Assembly (NCBI RefSeq): GCF_024171765.1
Contig: NZ_JAMTCI010000001.1
Coordinates: 3,020,769 to 3,084,768 of the forward strand
Reading direction: 5' to 3'
Source of the DNA: Williamsia deligens
GTDB taxonomy: Bacteria > Actinomycetota > Actinomycetes > Mycobacteriales > Mycobacteriaceae
DNA: 64,000 bases
The notes below the pieces were generated by a model. That model was not told where the DNA came from. It made no database searches and was given only the letters and a program-made list of their open reading frames with translations. Within the stretch, counting starts at the first letter, position 1. Each line of letters opens with the position of its first letter. Below are positions 1 through 8,757 of this stretch, one piece after another. The position numbers and the translations under genes were made by a program.

Positions 1-1
1 G

Positions 2-190
2 TCGCTGACCGCCCGCGAGCGAGAGGTGCTCGAACACATCGCCGCCGGCGAGTCGAACGCGGAGATCGCCGCCGCGTTGTTCGTCGCCGAGCAGACCGTG
101 AAGACCCACGTGGGCAAGGTGCTGGCGAAACTGCGCCTGCGCGACCGCGCGCAGGCCGTCGTCTTCGCCTACGAGAACGGTGTGCGCTGA
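2..190 (+). CDS. LuxR-family response regulator, C-terminal HTH (partial)
   Basis: The 62 residues visible before the TGA at 188-190 form a LuxR/NarL-type helix-turn-helix: LTARE at the start, then [20 protein letters not shown], then the LRLRDR turn and a short tail. This is the DNA-binding end of a two-component response regulator or related LuxR protein. The receiver domain and any partner kinase lie upstream of the window, so the signal it answers to cannot be told. It ends 5 bases before the convergent SDR gene. Confidence 0.9.
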   Translation, partial: SLTAREREVLEHIAAGESNAEIAAALFVAEQTVKTHVGKVLAKLRLRDRAQAVVFAYENGVR

Positions 191-194
191 GGCG

Positions 195-929
195 TCAGAA
201 CTTGTGCGGGATGTTGTTGATGACGCCGCCGTCGACGACGAACTCCGATCCGGTCGCGTAGGACGACTCGTCGGAGATCAGGAACCGGACGAACGAGGCG
301 ATCTCCTCGGGCTGGGCGGGTCGTCCGAGGGGGATGGTCAGCATGTCGTCGGGGATGCCCTCGGTCATCGGGGTGCGGATGAGTCCGGGGTGGATCGAGT
401 TCACCCGCACGTACGGGGCGAGCTCCGCGGCGACCGACTTGGTGATGCCGCGCACCGCCCACTTCGTCGCGACGTAGCCGTGGGCCCAGGGGGTTCCGCG
501 CATGCCCTCGATCGACGACATGTTGACGATCGACCCGTTCTGCGAGGCGGTGAGCGCATCGGTCGCGGCCTGCATCCCCAGGAACGTGCCGGTGAGGTTG
601 ACGTCGATGATCTGTTGCCACTTGTCGTGGCGGAAGTCCTGCAGCGTCGCGCCGTTGGCGATGCCCGCGTTGTTCACCAGGCCCGTGAGAGATCCGAACG
701 TGTCGGACGCCGCAGCGACGGCCGCGGCCCACTGCTCGGGCTGCGTCACGTCGAGATGGACGTAGCGCGCAGCGTCGCCGAGCGTCGCCGCCAGCGCCGT
801 TCCCTCGTCGTCCAGGACATCGCCGATGACGACCGCAGCACCCTCGGCCACGAGCGCTGTGGCGTCGGCAGCGCCTATCCCGCGTGCACCGCCGCTGATG
901 AGCACGACCTTGCCGTCGACCCGTCCCAT
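195..929 (-). CDS. SDR-family 3-alpha/20-beta-hydroxysteroid dehydrogenase-like (FabG3 type)
   Basis: A 244-residue short-chain dehydrogenase. The NAD(P) motif GGARGIG is at residues 13-19, NNAG at 86-89, and the active-site set Asn111, Ser138/139, Tyr152 and Lys156 (YVATK) is complete. The sequence closely resembles M. tuberculosis FabG3 (Rv2002), a 20-beta-hydroxysteroid dehydrogenase, including the HPGLIRTPMT stretch and the DESSYATGSEFVVDGG C-terminus. The substrate here is inferred only. The ATG at 929 follows an AGAAGGGA ribosome site. It is the second gene after the reductase at 965-2056 (35-base gap), so the two are probably co-transcribed. No membrane or export signal is seen. Confidence 0.88.
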   Translation of the reverse strand: MGRVDGKVVLISGGARGIGAADATALVAEGAAVVIGDVLDDEGTALAATLGDAARYVHLDVTQPEQWAAAVAAASDTFGSLTGLVNNAGIANGATLQDFRHDKWQQIIDVNLTGTFLGMQAATDALTASQNGSIVNMSSIEGMRGTPWAHGYVATKWAVRGITKSVAAELAPYVRVNSIHPGLIRTPMTEGIPDDMLTIPLGRPAQPEEIASFVRFLISDESSYATGSEFVVDGGVINNIPHKF

Positions 930-964
930 GTGTGATCCCTTCTCGTGGTGGTGGAGCGCGCCGG

Positions 965-2056
965 TCAGAGCGTGACCGGGTCGGGCGATCGGACGATCCC
1001 GCGGGGGAGGACCAGGGGGAGGTCCAGGGTGGTGCGCAGGCCGGGTTCGGCCGCGACGACGGCGGGGATGGCGTTCACGATGCGACCCGCGGCGGCGACG
1101 ATCGCGGCGTGGTTGTGGTCGCCGTGGTCGCTGGTGGGGCAGATGTCGACCACGTACGACGGCTCGCCCGTGATCTCGACGCGGTACGACCCGCCGTCCT
1201 GGGCCGACTGCGCCCAGTCCGGGCGGAGATCGGCGCGCAACCGCGTCACGTGTTCGACGGTGACGACCGGTTCGCCGGCCACCATCCCGGTGATCTCGAA
1301 GCGGATGGCGGCGGTGGTGCCCGCACGGATCGTCCCGGCGGCGATCTCGAAGTCCTCCGGCGCGGGCTCACGGTCGTTGTGGTCGACGATCTCGTCGATG
1401 GTGACCCCGAGTGCGTCCCCCAGCATCCGGATCGCCGAACCCCATGCGAGGGCCAGGATCCCGGGCTGGAGGAACAGCGGGGGGTCGTCGACGGGGCTGC
1501 CGAAACCCATGACGTCGTAGATGACCTCCGCGCCGTCGTAGGTGGCGTAGTCGGCGATCTCCATGCATCGGATCCGCTGGACGTTCTGACAGGTGCTCGC
1601 GAGCGCGATCGGGAGGAGGTCGGTGGCGAAACCGGGGTCGACACCGGTCACGTACATGCTCACCTCGTGGTCACGCCCGGCTGCGTCGATCCGCTCGATC
1701 AGCGAGTCCGGCATGATCTGCCACGGGTACTGCATCGACACCGGCGCGGACCCGACGACGTCGATGCCGGCCTCGAGCAGACGCAGGCAGTCCCGGGTGG
1801 CCTCACCCATCCGGGTGTCGCCCATAGCGCAGTAGACGACGCAGTCGGGCCGTGCCGCGATCACGGCGTCGAGCCCCGATGCCGCGGCGACGCCGGTCAC
1901 CGTGTCGATTCCCGCGAGCTCACCGGCGTCCCGACCGACCTTCTCCGGCGTGGACACGCCGAGCGCGACGAGCTCGAACCGCGGATCGCAGATGAGTTGG
2001 CGCAGCGTCAGCCGCCCCACGTTGCCCGTCCCGACCTGCGCGACGCGCACCACCAT
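965..2056 (-). CDS. DapB-like NAD(P)-binding reductase / amine dehydrogenase family
   Basis: A 363-residue protein opening with a Rossmann motif (VAQVGTGNVG, glycines from residue 9). The architecture resembles the dihydrodipicolinate reductase-like proteins common in mycobacteria and Rhodococcus, which are larger than true DapB (about 245-270 residues) and related to 2,4-diaminopentanoate dehydrogenase. Its reaction is unknown; it is unlikely to be the lysine-pathway enzyme. It is the first gene of a two-gene unit with the downstream SDR, and the long inverted repeat at 2083-2120 lies just before its ATG. Together these suggest an inducible catabolic step, possibly on steroid- or lipid-like substrates, but that is inference from the neighbour. 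Confidence 0.75.
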   Translation of the reverse strand: MVVRVAQVGTGNVGRLTLRQLICDPRFELVALGVSTPEKVGRDAGELAGIDTVTGVAAASGLDAVIAARPDCVVYCAMGDTRMGEATRDCLRLLEAGIDVVGSAPVSMQYPWQIMPDSLIERIDAAGRDHEVSMYVTGVDPGFATDLLPIALASTCQNVQRIRCMEIADYATYDGAEVIYDVMGFGSPVDDPPLFLQPGILALAWGSAIRMLGDALGVTIDEIVDHNDREPAPEDFEIAAGTIRAGTTAAIRFEITGMVAGEPVVTVEHVTRLRADLRPDWAQSAQDGGSYRVEITGEPSYVVDICPTSDHGDHNHAAIVAAAGRIVNAIPAVVAAEPGLRTTLDLPLVLPRGIVRSPDPVTL

Positions 2057-2082
2057 GACGACTCCTCACACCCGCACCGCTG

Positions 2083-2120
2083 CGATCACCTGACCAGACA
2101 CTAGTCCAGACAGGTGATCG
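2083..2120. promoter_or_regulatory. 10-bp perfect inverted repeat, candidate operator
   Basis: CGATCACCTG (2083-2092) is exactly repeated in inverted form as CAGGTGATCG (2111-2120), with 18 bases between that contain a direct repeat CCAGACA (2094-2100 and 2106-2112). It starts 26 bases upstream of the reductase ATG at 2056 and ends one base short of the previous gene's stop. The size and place fit a TetR/GntR-type operator for the reductase-SDR pair. The 18-base loop and lack of a T run make a terminator less likely. Confidence 0.6.
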
Positions 2121-2121
2121 G

Positions 2122-2979
2122 TCAAGCCTTGTGCGGACGTGAGGGGCGCTGGGAACCGGGAGTCGCGGGCAGTGTCGGCATCGGGGGCAGGGGTGGGACC
2201 GTCGGGAGGGTGGGCAGCACGACGGCGCGGCGCGAGCTGCGCCACACCGCGGTCAGGGCCCACGCGAGCAGTGCGGCGGCGGCTGCGCGGCCGACGGGTG
2301 TGCCCACGGCGTCGGCGACGCGGACCACGGGGATCCACACCAATTTCACCACCGACCCGGCGATCTGCCAGGGGGTCTCCACGCCGGGAACGCCCTCCGC
2401 CTGCCGACGGGAGTTCGTGACCACTCCCGCGCGGACGAGTTCCGCCGCGGCGCTGCACCCGTTGTCGTCGAACTCGCAGGTCGCGGTCACGCGTCGGACC
2501 AGCTGCGCGTCGATCGCCTCGCGGGCCCACGGTCCCTGGGTGGACCCGGTCATCGCGCTGTAGCGGAGGAGGTCGTAGCCGAGGTCGTGGGTCTTGCACG
2601 GCGCGTCGAACGCCGCGGGAAGGGCGATGGGTGAGGAACATCCGCCGTCCGGGTTCGCGGGGACGCCCGCGTCGACGATCGGCTGGTAGCCCTCCGCGGC
2701 TGCGAAGCCCGGGGGGATGAGTGCCTCCGCGCGCAGCGGGTGGGGTCCCACGAGAGCGGCGATCGCCATGCCGGCCGGCGTCTGGCGGCCGGCGTCGTGG
2801 GCGAGGACGAGACCCGCCGGCGTCATGCTCGGCGGTGCACCGTCGTCGGAGCGTGTGGTCGCGACCGGGGTGGTGCTCTGCGCCGACGCGGTCGTGGCCA
2901 TCGACGTGACGACGACGCCCGCGGCGAGGACGAGAACGGCCAGCAGGGCGCGCCACAGCCGCAGCCGTATCTGGAGCAT
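2122..2979 (-). CDS. secreted/membrane-anchored phospholipase A2-like protein
   Basis: From the ATG at 2979 the protein has 285 residues. A GTG five codons earlier (2994) is an alternative start. Residues 1-34 are a signal peptide or anchor ending in TTASAQS. The core holds CKTHDLGYD (Cys128, His131, Asp132), which matches the His-Asp dyad and Cys arrangement of bacterial phospholipase A2 domains, with Cys114, Cys168 and Cys175 likely forming disulphides. A second hydrophobic segment at about 231-247 precedes a basic C-terminus, suggesting the catalytic part is outside the membrane. The enzyme assignment rests on this short motif; the lipid target is not known. Confidence 0.65.
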   Translation of the reverse strand: MLQIRLRLWRALLAVLVLAAGVVVTSMATTASAQSTTPVATTRSDDGAPPSMTPAGLVLAHDAGRQTPAGMAIAALVGPHPLRAEALIPPGFAAAEGYQPIVDAGVPANPDGGCSSPIALPAAFDAPCKTHDLGYDLLRYSAMTGSTQGPWAREAIDAQLVRRVTATCEFDDNGCSAAAELVRAGVVTNSRRQAEGVPGVETPWQIAGSVVKLVWIPVVRVADAVGTPVGRAAAAALLAWALTAVWRSSRRAVVLPTLPTVPPLPPMPTLPATPGSQRPSRPHKA

Positions 2980-3104
2980 CCCGCCGTGTCGCACCGGTCG
3001 AGGTTACGCGTCCACTGGCCTCGTGGACGGCGAGGCGAGCAGGGTCACGCCCGGTTCCCTAGGTTTGGGGGGATCAGGGCGGGCGACGAGAGGACGAGCG
3101 CGAC

Positions 3105-4136
3105 GTGACCAGGTTCGGCATCCTGACCTCCGGCGGCGACTGCCCCGGCCTCAACGCGGTGATCCGGGGTGCGGTCCTCAAGGGCGAGACGGTCCACGGC
3201 CAGGAGTTCGTCGGCTTCCTGGACGGGTGGCGCGGGCTCATCGAGAACGACGTGATGCCCCTGGACCGCAGTTCGGTGCGGGGCCTGTCGCATCAGGGCG
3301 GCACGATCCTCGGCACCAGCCGCGTCGGTCCCTACGCGGAACCGCACGGGGGGATCGAGGCCGTCCGACGGACGATCGCCGCGCAGTCGCTCGACGGTGT
3401 CATCGCCATCGGTGGTGAGGGGACGGCGTCGGCGTCGAAGCGGTTGCACGGCGAGGGTGTGAACATCGTCGGGGTCCCCAAGACCATCGACAACGATCTC
3501 GACGCCACCGACTACACCTTCGGGTTCGACACGGCCGTGGAGATCGCGACCGAGGCGATCGACCGGTTGCGCACGACCGGCAACTCGCACAAGCGGTGCA
3601 TGGTGCTCGAGGTCATGGGTCGCCACGCGGGGTGGATCGCCCTGTACTCCGGCATCGCCGGGGGTGCCCACGCGATCCTCATCCCGGAGCAGCCCGAGAG
3701 CATCGAGCAGATCTGCGCCTGGGTCTCGAGCGTGCAGAGTCGTGGCCGGTCGCCGATGGTGGTCGTCGCCGAGGGCTTCACCCTGCCCGACATGGACTCG
3801 GCGCACTCCACGAAGGGTCTCGACGGGTTCAACCGCCCCCGGCTCGGCGGCATCGCCGACGTCCTCGCGCCGATCATCGAAGAGAACACCGGGATCGAGA
3901 CGCGCGCAACGGTTCTCGGTCACATCCAGCGCGGTGGGTCGCCCACCGGCTTCGACCGTGTCCTGGCGACCCGGCTCGGCATGGCGGTCACCGACATGGT
4001 GGCCGACCGCGACTGGGGGAAGATGGTCGCGCTGCGCGGCACCGACATCGTCCGTGTCGCGTTCGACGAGGCGCTCGCCGCGCACAAGACGGTCCCGCAG
4101 GATCAGTACCAGGAGGTCCGGGTCATCTTCGGCTGA
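3105..4136 (+). CDS. pfkA: ATP-dependent 6-phosphofructokinase
   Basis: This 343-residue protein phosphorylates fructose 6-phosphate in glycolysis. It starts with GILTSGGDCPGLNAVIRG (phosphate-binding loop), has IGGEGT at 102-107, and PKTIDNDLDATD at 125-136 with the catalytic aspartates. Gly rather than Asp in the GG(D/E)G position is the pattern of ATP-using rather than pyrophosphate-using enzymes of this clade. The start is a GTG at 3105 with GAGAGGAC upstream. In M. tuberculosis pfkA sits between gatA and gatB; here gatA is not in front of it, and a PspC protein and a peptidase separate it from gatB. Confidence 0.97.
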   Translation: MTRFGILTSGGDCPGLNAVIRGAVLKGETVHGQEFVGFLDGWRGLIENDVMPLDRSSVRGLSHQGGTILGTSRVGPYAEPHGGIEAVRRTIAAQSLDGVIAIGGEGTASASKRLHGEGVNIVGVPKTIDNDLDATDYTFGFDTAVEIATEAIDRLRTTGNSHKRCMVLEVMGRHAGWIALYSGIAGGAHAILIPEQPESIEQICAWVSSVQSRGRSPMVVVAEGFTLPDMDSAHSTKGLDGFNRPRLGGIADVLAPIIEENTGIETRATVLGHIQRGGSPTGFDRVLATRLGMAVTDMVADRDWGKMVALRGTDIVRVAFDEALAAHKTVPQDQYQEVRVIFG

Positions 4137-4148
4137 CGGTGCACCCGG

Positions 4149-4361
4149 TCATCCGCGGGGGATGACGATCCACAGGGCGAGGTAGACCAGCACCTGCGGT
4201 CCCGGCAGCACGATCGACAGCACGAACAGCAGTCGGACCAGGCCGGGGCTGAGACCGAAGCGCTGCGCGAGCCCGCCACAGACGCCCCCGAACCACTTGT
4301 CGGTCGTCGACCGCCGCAGGCGGGGCGAGGATCCGGGGGTGGTGTACGCGGGCTGGGTCAT
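4149..4361 (-). CDS. small PspC-domain membrane protein
   Basis: A 70-residue protein with the PspC signature: WFGGVCGGLAQRFGLSPGLV followed by a single membrane segment (about residues 41-67, ending in WIVIPRG). PspC-domain proteins are envelope-stress or membrane-associated factors; a partner is not evident here. I start it at the ATG at 4361, preceded by CAGGAG, rather than at the longer in-frame ATG at 4433, because the extra 24 residues carry no conserved feature. It is convergent with pfkA, with only 12 bases between the stops. Confidence 0.8.
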   Translation of the reverse strand: MTQPAYTTPGSSPRLRRSTTDKWFGGVCGGLAQRFGLSPGLVRLLFVLSIVLPGPQVLVYLALWIVIPRG

Positions 4362-4467
4362 GACACTCCTGAGCTCGGTGGCCGCTTCTCGGCCGTCCTC
4401 CCCGACGGTAGGGACCGCCGGTCCCGACGGCATCGGGGTTCACCCCCGGTTCGACCCGGAGCCGCGC

Positions 4468-6693
4468 TCAGCGCACCTTCGGTGACTTGGAGTCCGGGGT
4501 GAAGGGGATCGGTGTCACCGTCCCCAGTGCCGAGAGGAACGACGGATCGCGGGGCGTGCCGACCCCGGTCGCGGTGTCGTAGCCGCGCACCGACCGCAGG
4601 CTCTGGTTCGCCGTCTCGAGGGTCCGGACGCTGTAGGTCCGCCCGCCCGCCGCCGACACGCCGTCGGTGAAGTTCACCCGGAACACCGCGGGCGTGCTCC
4701 CGAACTCGGCCGGGCTCGACAGGTCGGCCGCGTCGACGTCGTACAGGGTGGTCGCGGACTGCCGGTACACCGCGTAGATCCGCGGGTTGAGGAATCCGAG
4801 GTCCCGTCCGGCGCGCTGATTCGCCACGGCCGCCATCCCCGCGACGAGCGGTGCCGCCAGCGACGTCCCGCCGATCCGGTACTCGTCGTAGTAGGTGCCG
4901 TCGGGGAAGCGCTGCGTCTGGCCGACGAGGAAGCCGGTGTTGGGGTCGGCGAGTGCGGCGATGTCCGGCACGGCGCGCCCGCTGGTGCCCGCTGCTCCCG
5001 ACGAGCCGTCGCGGGCGGAGTCGGTGATGCCCCTCTGGTAACTCGGCTGCGGGAAGACGGCGCTGACTCCGCCGCCACCACCGCCGCCGAAGGTGGGTGC
5101 GCCCCCGCTCAGCGAGCCGGCGAAGGTGTACGTCGTCGCCGCGGGGGGAGCCGACCCTGTCGGTGCGGGGGTCAGCGTGCCCGTCGCGGCGGTGACGCCG
5201 GTCTGCCAGCCGACCTCGAAGGCCCGCGCCCAGCCGGGCTTGTTCACCGCGTTGTTCGGATCGTCGATGCCGTAGATGCCGCCGCCGGACACCGACGACT
5301 GCGCCGGGACGGCGGCCGGCGCGCCGCCGGGCGTGAACACCGAGCCGCCGGAACCGCGCACGATCGCCGCCGACGTCCCGCCGACCGCGGTCACGTTCGG
5401 TGTGTTCGCGTAGAAGTCGACAGCCGTCTTCCCGAGCGTGCTCGCGTTGTCGCCGTCGTCGCCGCTGGACACGAAGACCCCGACGCCGGTCGCCACGGCC
5501 TGCGCGAAGATCGCGTTGAGGCTGTTCACGAACCCCTGCGGCACGGTCTCGCCGGAGAACCCGTACGAGATCGACAGGATCGGTGCGAGGTGCTTGTCGA
5601 CGACGAACTTCACGCTGCGGTCGAAGTCCTGACCGGCGTTCGAGGACGCGACGTAGAGGAGCTTCGCTCCCGGCGCCGTGGTGTGGATGGCCTCGGCGTC
5701 GAGCGTCTGCTCACCGAAGAACGAGCCCGGGTCGTTCTTGGGCGTCGTCGGCCGCTGGTAGATGCCCGGCGGGACCATCTGGCTGATCTGCGGGTCGGGC
5801 AGGTTGTGCAGACGCGAGTACTGGGTGACGTCGGCGACGATGGTCGGGGAGGCGTTCGCGCCGACGAACGCGACGGTCTGGCCGGCGCCGGTGTCGCCGC
5901 TGCCGAGCCCGTACAGGCCGCGCACCTGGGCGGGGGTGTACCCGCACGGTGCGAGCGGTTTCACGGTGCTGCCCGCGACGGCCTGGGGGAGGGTGACGGT
6001 CTTCTCGCCCCAGGAGGTGGAACACGGTGTGCCCTGGCGGAACCCGACCCCCGGGTCGGCGACCTTCGACGGCGTCACGCCCGACGGCGCCTCGTTCGGC
6101 GGCGACGCGAGCGGCCGTGCCTGCGTGCCCTCGTCGAGGCCGACCACGGCGCTGACCGTGCGCGCGAGGGAGGCGGGCACGGAGGGGGCGGTCTCGGGTG
6201 CGCGCAGCGTCGTGCCGAAGGCGCGGTACCGACCGAGGGTGGTCCCGAAGGTGCGTTGCGCCTGCGCGACGGTGCCCTCCACGGCGACGTACTGGCCGTC
6301 GCCCGCCGTCTCGACGACACGGAGACCACTGTGCTGCAACCAGTCCCGCACTCGCGTCACGTCGGAGGCCGTCGGCGCGAAACGGTCACGGAACTGCGCC
6401 GGGCTCAGGAACCGGCCGTGGTCCGCGCTGCCCGGCGTGCTGACCGCGCGGTCGAGCGCGACGAGACCGGCCGGATCGCGCCAGGGCAGGTACACCCGCG
6501 CGTGGACCGTCTCGTCGACCGGCGCGGAACCCACCAGGGCTGCGGGGTGCACCCAGCTCGGGACACTCGTCGGGAGCGGTGCCCGGGTGTGGTCGTGTGT
6601 GGCGGCAGTCGTCACACCGACGGCCAGGATCGTCGCCCCAACCATCGCCGCGATCGTCCTCCCGCTGGTCACACGCATGACGGCTGCACGCAT
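4468..6693 (-). CDS. secreted S53 (sedolisin/kumamolisin-type) serine-carboxyl peptidase
   Basis: A 741-residue peptidase with an N-terminal export segment (about residues 12-32), a pro-kumamolisin activation domain (about 45-190) and a catalytic domain. The S53 residues are visible: Glu328 and Asp332 (EQTLDAEAI), the oxyanion Asp412 (SSGDDG) and the nucleophile Ser611 ([12 protein letters not shown]). A glycine-rich stretch (about 531-543) and an alanine/proline-rich insert (about 505-525) interrupt the catalytic domain. Enzymes of this family work outside the cell at acid pH after self-cleavage. Start ATG 6693 follows GGGGGA; the open frame continues upstream but without signal-like sequence. 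It stands alone, divergent from gatB. Confidence 0.9.
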   Translation of the reverse strand: MRAAVMRVTSGRTIAAMVGATILAVGVTTAATHDHTRAPLPTSVPSWVHPAALVGSAPVDETVHARVYLPWRDPAGLVALDRAVSTPGSADHGRFLSPAQFRDRFAPTASDVTRVRDWLQHSGLRVVETAGDGQYVAVEGTVAQAQRTFGTTLGRYRAFGTTLRAPETAPSVPASLARTVSAVVGLDEGTQARPLASPPNEAPSGVTPSKVADPGVGFRQGTPCSTSWGEKTVTLPQAVAGSTVKPLAPCGYTPAQVRGLYGLGSGDTGAGQTVAFVGANASPTIVADVTQYSRLHNLPDPQISQMVPPGIYQRPTTPKNDPGSFFGEQTLDAEAIHTTAPGAKLLYVASSNAGQDFDRSVKFVVDKHLAPILSISYGFSGETVPQGFVNSLNAIFAQAVATGVGVFVSSGDDGDNASTLGKTAVDFYANTPNVTAVGGTSAAIVRGSGGSVFTPGGAPAAVPAQSSVSGGGIYGIDDPNNAVNKPGWARAFEVGWQTGVTAATGTLTPAPTGSAPPAATTYTFAGSLSGGAPTFGGGGGGGVSAVFPQPSYQRGITDSARDGSSGAAGTSGRAVPDIAALADPNTGFLVGQTQRFPDGTYYDEYRIGGTSLAAPLVAGMAAVANQRAGRDLGFLNPRIYAVYRQSATTLYDVDAADLSSPAEFGSTPAVFRVNFTDGVSAAGGRTYSVRTLETANQSLRSVRGYDTATGVGTPRDPSFLSALGTVTPIPFTPDSKSPKVR

Positions 6694-6815
6694 CGCATCC
6701 CCCGATCGACTCGTCCGGACCCCGCGGTCGGCGCTCGCAGAAGTCCACCACGGCGTGAGTTGTTTCTCTGGGTAAAGACCGAAAGGTCCGAATCGGCAGC
6801 CCGCATGTCGCGGCC

Positions 6816-6821
6816 TAAACT
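6816..6821 (+). promoter_or_regulatory. -10 element for gatB (leaderless)
   Basis: TAAACT lies 7 bases before the gatB ATG at 6829, so transcription should begin at or next to the start codon. No Shine-Dalgarno sequence is present in between. Confidence 0.55.
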
Positions 6822-6828
6822 GGCTCCT

Positions 6829-8331
6829 ATGACCGCGCCGACCGTTGACCTGATGGACTACGACGACGTCGTCGCCGGATTCGACCCCGTGATGGGCCTG
6901 GAGGTCCACGTCGAACTGGGGACGCAGACCAAGATGTTCTGCGGGTGCCCGACCGCCTTCGGTGCCGAGCCGAACACGCAGGTGTGTCCCGTGTGCATCG
7001 GCCTGCCGGGGTCGCTGCCCGTCGCGAACGCCGCCGCCATCGAGTCGGCGATCCGGATCGGGTTGGCGCTCAACTGCTCCATCCGGCCGTCGAGCCAGTT
7101 CGCGAGGAAGAACTACTTCTACCCGGATCAGCCGAAGAACTACCAGATCTCGCAGTACGACGAGCCCATCGCCTACAACGGGTACCTCGACGTCGTCCTC
7201 GGCGACGGGACCACCTGGCGTGTCGAGATCGAGCGGGCGCACATGGAGGAGGACACCGGCAAGTCGCTGCACATCGGCGGCAGCGGCCGGATCCACGGTG
7301 CGAGCCACTCGCTGCTCGACTACAACCGCGCCGGCGTGCCGCTGGTCGAGATCGTGACCCGTCCCATCGAGGGCGCCGGGGAGCGCGCCCCCGAGGTCGC
7401 CCGCGCCTACGTGACCGCCCTGCGGGATCTGTTGCGCGCCACCGGGGTGTCCGACGTCCGCATGGACCAGGGCTCGCTGCGGTGCGACGCGAACCTGTCG
7501 CTGATGCGCAAGGACGCCACCGAGTTCGGCACGCGCACCGAGACCAAGAACGTCAACTCCCTCAAGAGCGTCGAGGTGGCGGTGCGGTACGAGATGTGCC
7601 GGCAGGCCGCGATCCTGGAGGCCGGCGGCGAGATCGTGCAGGAGACACGGCATTTCCACGAGTCGGACGGCACCACGTCGGCCGGTCGTCGCAAGGAGAC
7701 CGCGGAGGACTACCGCTACTTCCCCGAGCCGGACCTCGCGCCCGTCCGCCCGGATGCCGCGTGGATAGAGAGCCTGCGCGAGACCCTGCCCGAGCTGCCG
7801 TGGGTCCGACGCGCGCGCATCCAGGCGGAGTGGGGCGTCTCCGACGAGGTCATGCGCGATCTCGTCAACGTGGGTGCCGTCGACCTCGTCATCGCGACGG
7901 TCGACGCCGGAACCACGCCCGAGGCGGCCCGCAGCTGGTGGGTGAGCTTCCTGGCGCAGCAGGCGAACACGCGCGGCGTCGACCTCGACGACCTCGCCAT
8001 CACCCCCGCTCAGGTCGCCGCGATCGTCGCGCTCGTCGACGAGGGGAAGCTGACCACCAAGCTCGGCCAGCAGGTCGCGGTGGCGGTCCTCGACGGCGAG
8101 GGTGAGCCGGCGCAGATCGTCGCCGACCGCGGTCTCGAGGTGGTCCGCGACGACTCCGCACTGCAGAAGGCGGTGGACGAGGCGCTGGCGGCCAACCCCG
8201 ACATCGCCGAGAAGATCCGCGGCGGGAAGGTCGCGGCCGCCGGCAAGATCGTCGGCGATGTCATGAAAGCGACACGTGGACAGGCGGATCCGGCCCGCGT
8301 GAAGGAACTGGTCATCGCCGCCTGCAGCTGA
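6829..8331 (+). CDS. gatB: Asp-tRNA(Asn)/Glu-tRNA(Gln) amidotransferase subunit B
   Basis: 500 residues, the usual GatB length. It begins [22 protein letters not shown] and carries the conserved pairs CGC and CPVCIGLPG (zinc site), [24 protein letters not shown] and [12 protein letters not shown]. The C-terminal YqeY-like region recognises the misacylated tRNA and ends [20 protein letters not shown]. With GatA and GatC it converts Glu-tRNA(Gln) to Gln-tRNA(Gln). Those subunits are not in the window, but gltX and both tRNA-Gln and tRNA-Glu are. A hairpin at 8361-8385 probably ends the transcript. Confidence 0.98.
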   Translation: MTAPTVDLMDYDDVVAGFDPVMGLEVHVELGTQTKMFCGCPTAFGAEPNTQVCPVCIGLPGSLPVANAAAIESAIRIGLALNCSIRPSSQFARKNYFYPDQPKNYQISQYDEPIAYNGYLDVVLGDGTTWRVEIERAHMEEDTGKSLHIGGSGRIHGASHSLLDYNRAGVPLVEIVTRPIEGAGERAPEVARAYVTALRDLLRATGVSDVRMDQGSLRCDANLSLMRKDATEFGTRTETKNVNSLKSVEVAVRYEMCRQAAILEAGGEIVQETRHFHESDGTTSAGRRKETAEDYRYFPEPDLAPVRPDAAWIESLRETLPELPWVRRARIQAEWGVSDEVMRDLVNVGAVDLVIATVDAGTTPEAARSWWVSFLAQQANTRGVDLDDLAITPAQVAAIVALVDEGKLTTKLGQQVAVAVLDGEGEPAQIVADRGLEVVRDDSALQKAVDEALAANPDIAEKIRGGKVAAAGKIVGDVMKATRGQADPARVKELVIAACS

Positions 8332-8360
8332 GCGAGGCTACCGCCCGTAGGGCATGGGCA

Positions 8361-8385
8361 GGACACGGAATTACCGTGTTGTCCC
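8361..8385 (+). terminator. possible terminator after gatB
   Basis: GGACACGG (8361-8368), a five-base loop and CCGTGT (8374-8379) form a short stem about 30 bases after the gatB stop. There is no T run, so its strength is doubtful. Confidence 0.4.
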
Positions 8386-8401
8386 CTCGGTCCGCGCCGT
8401 G

Positions 8402-8742
8402 GTTTCGGCACGCTCGGCGAGTGGTGTCGGCACGCTCGGCGGAGGGGTTGCGGTGCCTCAGGTCAGTGGACGATCGCCTTCGTTGCACCGACGCCGGTGA
8501 GCGAGCGGACCTTCATCTCGGCTTGCTTCGCCCCGTCCTGGGTGTCCGACGACGTACGCGCCGAGCGTGCCGAAACACCGCGCCGAGCGTGCACTCGATC
8601 CCGTCGACCGTGCACATGGTTCGTCGCCCGCGGCGACTTCTGCCCACTCGACGCGATCTGGTGCACGGTCGGTGAGTGGTTGTGGCCCATTCGGCGATGG
8701 CTTTCGGCCCGCTCGGCGAGCGCGTTCGGCCCGCTCGGCGAG
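8402..8742. repeat. intergenic cluster of GCCGAGCGTGCCGAAAC-type repeats
   Basis: The 426-base gap between gatB and the LppZ-like gene (8332-8757) holds no gene I can support. It contains copies of a short motif in both directions: inverted copies (TTTCGGCACGCTCGGCG) at 8402-8419 and 8424-8441, direct copies at 8559-8576 and 8581-8592 (partial), and variant inverted copies (TTCGGCCCGCTCGGCGAG) at about 8701-8720 and 8724-8742. The same core recurs as a clean tandem array at 23648-23730. In M. tuberculosis this position holds Rv3007/Rv3008, which are missing here. Confidence 0.75.
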
Positions 8743-8757
8743 TGGGGAGGGGACCGC

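Noticed and set aside
965..2056. True dihydrodipicolinate reductase (dapB)
   Set aside because: About 100 residues longer than DapB, lacks a clear lysine-pathway context, and resembles the mycobacterial DapB-like family instead.
6694..7659. N-terminal extension of the S53 peptidase frame over gatB
   Set aside because: The extra 320 residues are antisense to gatB; the signal sequence begins at the ATG at 6693.
8463..8690. 75-residue minus-strand open frame between gatB and the LppZ-like gene
   Set aside because: Composition comes from the short repeats (ARSAR-type translation), no ribosome site and no recognisable domain. Possibly a decayed remnant, but not supportable as a gene.
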